The notes below the pieces were generated by a model, which did no database searches, was not told where the DNA came from, and saw only the letters and a program-made list of their open reading frames with translations. From a virus, in the IMG/VR virus record IMGVR_UViG_3300024224_000012, positions 1-25,185 of that record: 25,185 bases of DNA; one strand, given 5' to 3'. Made by a program: the position numbers and the translations under genes. Each line of letters opens with the position of its first letter. The stretch's first letter is position 1. Of the stretch, positions 21,625 to 25,185 are shown in pieces.

Positions 21625-23388
21625 ATGAGTGTCACCTACCCCACGCCCACTCTGGACCGCGCTACGTTGAACTTCGACCCGGTGGCCGATACCGATGCGG
21701 TGCGCAAGGGCTATGTGACAGCCGCGACGGGGGCCTATCTGCCGTTGGCTGGTGGGGTGGTCAGCGGTGCAGTGACGCACCAGGGCACCTCTGCGCTGAA
21801 CGGCGCCACCACGGTCGGCACCGCGACGACGGCGGCGAACTTCAACGTTATTGGCCCGGCTGGCGCCTCGCGCGCGTTCCAGTTTATGACAGGCGGCAGC
21901 GCCAACGCTAACCGACGGTGGCAGGAGAGCGCCAACGCAACTGCGGAGACCGGCGCTAACGCAGGTTCGAACCGCGACACGCTGGCGTATGATGACACGG
22001 GAACTCTGCTCGGCACGGTTCTGCGGGCAACGCGGTCCACAGGCTCCTACACCTGGAACCCGAACCTAACGTTCACGAATGCCGTCTATAATTTCCACGG
22101 CACTTCAACGGCCGTCCAGATAGACGGCACAGTTTCCCAGGCAGGCACGCATACCATGACCTCTGGTGTGGCCGCAGGGAGCGGTGGCCTCTCCCCGATG
22201 GGGATAAACTTCAACACGAACTTTACCGGCACGCTAGACACTGGAGTTGGCGCCCCGCACTTCAACTACTGGCAGGTCAACGACACGGTATTTGCCGCCC
22301 GCGCGCTTACGGCATCGGCGCAGCTTTCAATGGTCCATCACTACAATGCGGGAGCTTCGGGAGACCGCTGGCAACTGGCGCTGACCTACAACAAGTCCGC
22401 TGCAGCGGCGGATGGCCTGACAACGTCGGCCATGAATATGTTTGTGGCTATGCAGTTCGATGCCACCGAAGGTATCGGGACAAACTCAAGGGCCTCGTGC
22501 GTGAACTTCGACTGCCGCGTCGGCGGGACTGGCGGCCACGTTGGACGTCTGCTCAACCAGGAGAACGACATTCGCCTGCTCGCCGGCAACACGGCGGACA
22601 GCAAAGGGAACATCGTCACAAACTGCGGAATCAATGACGCAGCTCATGGCACGTTCGAGGACTTCGCCTACGCGGCTTGCTCCAGCCCCACCATAGCACC
22701 AGGAACTGGCGGCAACAAAACCGTGTTTCAGCTATGCGCCGTTGGCACCGCGCTGCCATGGGACCCTACGCTGTCCGGCACCTCGATCATGGATGTGTAT
22801 TACAATCGCGAGGCAAACCTGACGTTTGGCTGGAATCCGACCGTTTACAACGGCTTCAATCTGATCGGTTTGCACTTCACGAACCGTCTGCTTACAAGCA
22901 CCGGCCTGGAGATCGATGGCGCCGGCCAGTTCCCGGTGCTCGGCCCGGCGGCGATCAGCCACAGCAGCACCGGCACCAAGATCAGCGTGCCGAACGTGCG
23001 GGCGGTCTCGGCGACAGTCGCGGCGGGCGGTTCGGGATACATCCTAAACGAATATCTCACTGATGCGATGGGCAATCTCTGGCAGGTTGCCTCGCGCACG
23101 GGTTCCGCGGTTGCCACGGTAACGCTGAGCCAGACCCATTATGCGGCAGCGGCGCCGAGCAACCCGGTGGCTACGCTCAGCGGCAACGGAACCGGCTGCA
23201 CGCTCAATCTGACGACCGCAGCAACCGGCTCGCTCAATCTGTCGGATACCGGACAGAAGCTGGGCTTCTTCGGAGCGACCGCAGTAGTCAAACCCACAGT
23301 GACCGGCTCTAAGGGCGCAAATGCCGCGCTGGCTTCGTTGCTTACCGCACTCGCTAACTTCGGCCTTCTGACTGACAGCTCGACATAG
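21625..23388 (+). CDS. Third receptor-binding tail fibre/spike
   Basis: The product is 587 aa, with ATG 21625. ATG 21621 lies 4 nt upstream in another frame and gives a much shorter product. N-terminal DTDAVRKGYV and LPLAGGVVSGAVTHQGTSAL (near 23-56) are typical phage fibre repeats. The long middle is beta-rich with Asn/Thr/Gly (YTWNPNLTFTNAVYNFHGTS, TFGWNPTVYNGFNLIGLHFT). The C-terminus LGFFGATAVVKPTVTGSKG and NAALASLLTALANFGLLTDS is a widely shared ending of phage tail proteins. It is probably a trimeric adhesin and starts a separate transcription block, being divergent from the minus-strand membrane gene. No enzymatic residues are evident. Confidence 0.8.
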   Translation: MSVTYPTPTLDRATLNFDPVADTDAVRKGYVTAATGAYLPLAGGVVSGAVTHQGTSALNGATTVGTATTAANFNVIGPAGASRAFQFMTGGSANANRRWQESANATAETGANAGSNRDTLAYDDTGTLLGTVLRATRSTGSYTWNPNLTFTNAVYNFHGTSTAVQIDGTVSQAGTHTMTSGVAAGSGGLSPMGINFNTNFTGTLDTGVGAPHFNYWQVNDTVFAARALTASAQLSMVHHYNAGASGDRWQLALTYNKSAAAADGLTTSAMNMFVAMQFDATEGIGTNSRASCVNFDCRVGGTGGHVGRLLNQENDIRLLAGNTADSKGNIVTNCGINDAAHGTFEDFAYAACSSPTIAPGTGGNKTVFQLCAVGTALPWDPTLSGTSIMDVYYNREANLTFGWNPTVYNGFNLIGLHFTNRLLTSTGLEIDGAGQFPVLGPAAISHSSTGTKISVPNVRAVSATVAAGGSGYILNEYLTDAMGNLWQVASRTGSAVATVTLSQTHYAAAAPSNPVATLSGNGTGCTLNLTTAATGSLNLSDTGQKLGFFGATAVVKPTVTGSKGANAALASLLTALANFGLLTDSST

Positions 23389-23398
23389 GATAATCCAT

Positions 23399-23560
23399 AT
23401 GAATGTCACCCTATCGCCGGAAGAAGTTCAGTTTCTACTCAATGAGATCGCTGCCCGTGATCCCGTTATGCGGCTACTGATGCAGAAGCAGGCGGAGGCT
23501 CAGTCGGCCGACAGGCAGCAGCCGGTGCCGATGCATGTGGTGTCCGACGACGCCGCGTGA
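23399..23560 (+). CDS. Micro-gene, 53 aa hypothetical protein
   Basis: AGGA at 23387-23390 lies 8 nt before ATG 23399; the TGA is at 23558-23560. The product begins MNVTLSPEEVQFLLNEIAAR, continues DPVMRLLMQKQAEAQ and ends with an acidic tail. The first 35 residues should form two short amphipathic helices. The sequence is compact, charged and has GC-rich third positions, consistent with a real gene. No function is known. The stop overlaps a possible GTG start of another micro-ORF. Confidence 0.6.
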   Translation: MNVTLSPEEVQFLLNEIAARDPVMRLLMQKQAEAQSADRQQPVPMHVVSDDAA

Positions 23561-23694
23561 TCGCTGGGAATGTTGATCCCCATGGCGAGCAGAGCTTCGA
23601 GAGCTATGGCGTGCGCGCTCTCCAGAGTCTTGGCGCACGCTATCTCCAACAGCGTGCCGATGAACTCGGCATTGATAGGTGGTCCCATGAGTAG
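23557..23694 (+). CDS. Micro-ORF, 45 aa hypothetical protein
   Basis: GTG 23557 overlaps the previous stop as GTGA, the junction type used elsewhere in this operon, and the frame runs to TAG 23692-23694, overlapping the next gene start by 8 nt. The predicted product starts MIAGNVDPHGEQSFESYGVR and continues ALQSLGARYLQQRADELGID, with a plausible amphipathic helix. It fills what would otherwise be a 126-nt gap. Support is positional and compositional only; it may be a chance frame. Confidence 0.42.
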   Translation: MIAGNVDPHGEQSFESYGVRALQSLGARYLQQRADELGIDRWSHE

Positions 23695-24226
23695 GTTGCT
23701 CCTGGCTGCGGCTCTCATCGTAACACTGGCGGTCGGTCCAGCGACAGCGCAAACCGTTACGTCTACCCCGTCTAGGGTCCAGCTCATATTTTCCGGCAGC
23801 ACCCTACAAGGGAACGGCGCCGACACGACAGAGGATGCGCTTGCTGCCTATACAGGCACGGTCAGTCTGGTGAACGTAGGTGATGCAATCCACTTTACCG
23901 GGCGCGGCGTCTCTGCCGGGACCACCGACACCAAGTCGATCCGTGTCAAACTAGGCGGCACGACGACCTGTACCGCCACCAACGGAGCGGCGTCGAATAC
24001 GACGTGGCTGCTGGATTGCTGGATCATAAAGACCGGATCGAGCACTCAGTCGCTGTGGTATTTCAACAACAACGCCACGAACAACATCGCGCAGAATGGC
24101 ACGACCGCTGCGGTCAACGACGCTTCTCCGCTCACGCTGTCACTGACGGCTCAGAACGCGACAACCGCGACCGCCAACTCAATCCAGATTCAATCGGCGG
24201 TGGCGCACTACTTCCCGGCGCAGTAG
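23687..24226 (+). CDS. Exported beta-rich protein
   Basis: The product is 179 aa. The frame extends to 23570, but ATG 23687 has AGGTGG at 23677-23682 and begins a clear Sec signal peptide (SRLLLAAALIVTLAVGPATA, likely cleaved after ATA before QTV). The mature part is Thr/Asn/Ser/Ala-rich and beta-like (VQLIFSGSTLQGNGADTTED, SLVNVGDAIHFTGRGVS), with Cys in TTCTATN and LLDCWII that may form a disulphide. The C-terminal PLTLSLTAQNATTATANSIQ, then IQSAVAHYFPA resembles the end of phage tail beta domains. Export suggests action in periplasm or at the surface, perhaps in superinfection control; a virion part with a retained leader is an alternative. Confidence 0.68.
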   Translation: MSRLLLAAALIVTLAVGPATAQTVTSTPSRVQLIFSGSTLQGNGADTTEDALAAYTGTVSLVNVGDAIHFTGRGVSAGTTDTKSIRVKLGGTTTCTATNGAASNTTWLLDCWIIKTGSSTQSLWYFNNNATNNIAQNGTTAAVNDASPLTLSLTAQNATTATANSIQIQSAVAHYFPAQ

Positions 24227-24262
24227 CATCTGCAACCTAATGCTTGAAACATCATTGCGCAG

Positions 24263-24312
24263 GCGCTAGCGTCTAGCGCGAACCGGCACCAGGGTTGCAC
24301 CCCCAGTGCCGG
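24263..24312 (+). terminator. Paired hairpins, possible factor-dependent terminator or RNA element
   Basis: GCGCTAG 24263-24269 pairs perfectly with CTAGCGC 24273-24279 around CGT. CCGGCAC 24283-24289 pairs perfectly with GTGCCGG 24306-24312, with an inner GGGT/ACCC stem at 24292-24302. The structures lie 37 nt after the last structural gene. No T-run follows, so a classical intrinsic terminator is not shown. Confidence 0.35.
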
Positions 24313-24347
24313 CCAGGCCCACCCCCCGTCCATGAGAGGGACAGAGG

Positions 24348-24476
24348 ATGACACAGCCAGGCACCCCCCGAGGTCCAACGCGGACCGCTTTGGCGCCCGT
24401 ATCCCCATTATTTACATCCTTAGACGGTTTTCAAGGTGTAATATTCCTCACACCCTCTCACTCACGTGTACGATGA
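24348..24476 (+). CDS. Possible 42-aa leader peptide
   Basis: GAGAGGG at 24334-24340 is spaced 7 nt before ATG 24348, one of the better ribosome binding sites here. The frame ends at TGA 24474-24476. The product is Pro/Thr/Arg-rich (MTQPGTPRGPTRTALAPVSP) and then hydrophobic (GVIFLTPSHS). Codon use is unlike the surrounding genes, so it may be a leader peptide controlling the lysis genes or a spurious frame. Confidence 0.28.
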   Translation: MTQPGTPRGPTRTALAPVSPLFTSLDGFQGVIFLTPSHSRVR

Positions 24477-24510
24477 GCGCCCGGCCGGACGGGAGAGTGC
24501 TGCGTCTCGC

Positions 24511-24735
24511 ATGTTTATGGCCGGTGGCTTTGATCCTTCTTTACCTGGTGATCGAGAGAAATTCGGGAAGCTCCTCGCCTACATGGCATCCGAGTATGAA
24601 CGTCGTCAGCGCCGCCAGACTTGGTTCAGCGGCCTCGGCTCCGGCGTGTCGGTCGGCCTCCTGGTTCTTCTGGCGTCCTCAGCCGGGCCAATCGTTATCC
24701 GATGGCTCGTGGGGATGATGTCGCTTGCCCGGTGA
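24511..24735 (+). CDS. Holin-like single-span membrane protein, candidate
   Basis: The product is 74 aa from ATG 24511. GTG 24466 in the same frame would add 15 residues but has no ribosome binding site, ATG 24517 is also possible, and GGGAGAG at 24490-24496 is somewhat distant. Residues 13-38 are a charged helix (DREKFGKLLAYMASEYERRQ). Residues 41-67 are a Gly/Ser/Leu/Val membrane segment (GLGSGVSVGLLVLLASSAG) followed by IRWLVGMM. A short cytosolic helix and one span, placed before a membrane-anchored coiled-coil gene at the end of the late arm, fit a holin. No family match is recognised, so this is a contextual call. Confidence 0.55.
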   Translation: MFMAGGFDPSLPGDREKFGKLLAYMASEYERRQRRQTWFSGLGSGVSVGLLVLLASSAGPIVIRWLVGMMSLAR

Positions 24736-25165
24736 TGAGGCGGCGCCTTGGGGCTGGAACCGGAAGGACGGCGTGCTGGTCCTGGCGATGCTGGCCGGCC
24801 TAGGCGGCGGCTGGAAGGTTATCGACGGCCACAGCGGGCGCGATGACCGGGAGATGGGCGAGCTAACCACCCAGGTCGCGACGCTCCAGCGCAGCGTAGA
24901 CGCGATCAACCGGAGTATCGAGGCATACCAGTCGGACCGCATGAAGCTAGGCGTCAAGGGCGCAGAGCTAGACGCCATTGTTGGGAAGCTCGCCGATCTG
25001 CGTGGCGTTATAGACGCGGTAGAGAAGCGGGCGCAGCAAGCCGACGCCGAAGCTAGGAACAACGAGCGGCAGGCCAACGCCGAGCTAAAGCAAAGTGTTG
25101 CAGACCTGCGCGCAGAGGTCCGCGACGCGCTGCGGGCGCCTCTGGTAGGGCCGCGGCCGAGATGA
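24725..25165 (+). CDS. Membrane-anchored coiled-coil protein, spanin/Rz-like candidate
   Basis: The product is 146 aa from TTG 24725, which overlaps the upstream gene by 11 nt. GTG 24773, with GGAAGG 24762-24767 five nt upstream, is an attractive alternative that would start at the membrane span. Residues 16-33 (GVLVLAMLAGLGGGWKVI) are one transmembrane helix. Residues 42-135 form a long charged coiled coil (MGELTTQVATLQRSVDAINR, VEKRAQQADAEARNNERQAN). An N-terminal anchor with a long periplasmic coil is the plan of inner-membrane spanins, which fuse inner and outer membranes at lysis. A tail or holin-associated protein is another option. No outer-membrane lipoprotein partner is seen before the window ends. 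Confidence 0.6.
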   Translation: MPGDEAAPWGWNRKDGVLVLAMLAGLGGGWKVIDGHSGRDDREMGELTTQVATLQRSVDAINRSIEAYQSDRMKLGVKGAELDAIVGKLADLRGVIDAVEKRAQQADAEARNNERQANAELKQSVADLRAEVRDALRAPLVGPRPR

Positions 25166-25185
25166 GGTGATTGCCCTGGCGCTGG

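Larger units (their letters stand above)
24227..24510. promoter_or_regulatory. Structured intergenic region, AT-rich 3' part
   Basis: This is the longest gap without a well-supported gene. Its first part holds adjacent hairpins at 24263-24279 and 24283-24312, then a third (GGTCC 24372-24376 / GGACC 24382-24386). The next part drops to 40% GC over 24401-24460 by hand count and contains TAATAT at 24439-24444, a possible -10 without a convincing -35. It probably separates the structural from the lysis transcription unit. A 42-codon frame with a well-spaced ribosome binding site lies inside (see separate entry). Confidence 0.4.

Noticed and set aside
24439-24444. TAATAT as a sigma-70 -10 box
   Set aside because: Only four of six consensus bases and no credible -35 at 16-18 nt; kept as a mention, not a promoter call.
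24473-24718. 81-aa alternative frame with a hydrophobic stretch (WPVALILLYLVI) overlapping the holin-like gene
   Set aside because: ATG 24473 overlaps the stop of the 42-codon frame, but codon third positions and the Ser/Pro/Arg-rich remainder fit a shadow frame better; the other frame has the coding signature.
25167-25185. Possible start of another gene (GTG 25167)
   Set aside because: Only six codons remain in the window; nothing can be supported.

Overview
The window is one late (structural) arm of a GC-rich, tailed double-stranded DNA phage or prophage with a short, P22-like (podovirus) virion plan. The evidence is a run of recognisable P22-type families in P22-like order on the + strand: end of the terminase large subunit, portal, scaffold, coat, gp4-like head-tail adaptor, gp10-like tail hub, and three ejection-type proteins, the last carrying a lytic transglycosylase domain. 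Tailspike and fibre genes are interspersed. GC is roughly 60-65% by eye, and GTG/TTG starts with 1-4 nt overlaps are frequent. The host is probably a GC-rich proteobacterium, plausibly an alphaproteobacterium; this is inference only. No integrase, repressor, small terminase, tRNA, CRISPR or IS element is visible.

Layout. 1-140: C-terminus of TerL. 137-469: small coat-like protein. 469-2658: portal. 2658-3744: four small genes. 3745-4482: scaffold. 4482-5020: two small genes, the second carrying a clear copy of the coat N-terminus behind a basic helix. 5021-5176: structured untranslated leader that can hide the coat ribosome binding site. 5177-6379: major coat. 6390-9086: small beta protein, gp4-like adaptor, first pectin-lyase-fold tailspike. 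9083-10111: micro-gene and an ADP-ribosyltransferase-like gene of lower GC. 10108-13145: gp10-like hub and second tailspike. 13147-15395: coiled-coil fibre or needle-like proteins, a tandem paralogous pair and a secreted small protein. 15395-16413: 2-oxoglutarate oxygenase and GNAT acetyltransferase. 16415-21201: three ejection/internal virion proteins. 21198-21500: the only convincing minus-strand gene, a membrane protein. 21625-24226: third receptor-binding fibre, two micro-genes and an exported beta protein. 24227-24510: structured, partly AT-rich intergenic region. 24511-25165: two membrane proteins that look like a lysis cassette.

How it works together. Scaffold and coat build the procapsid around the portal. 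TerL fills it, and the gp4- and gp10-like proteins close the vertex. Tailspikes and fibres bind and probably degrade surface glycans, and the ejection proteins with the transglycosylase open the wall. The most unusual parts are the two coat-derived mini-proteins bracketing the portal-scaffold block, the hairpin over the coat ribosome binding site, and a set of enzyme genes (ADP-ribosyltransferase-like, 2OG oxygenase, GNAT) inserted among virion genes.
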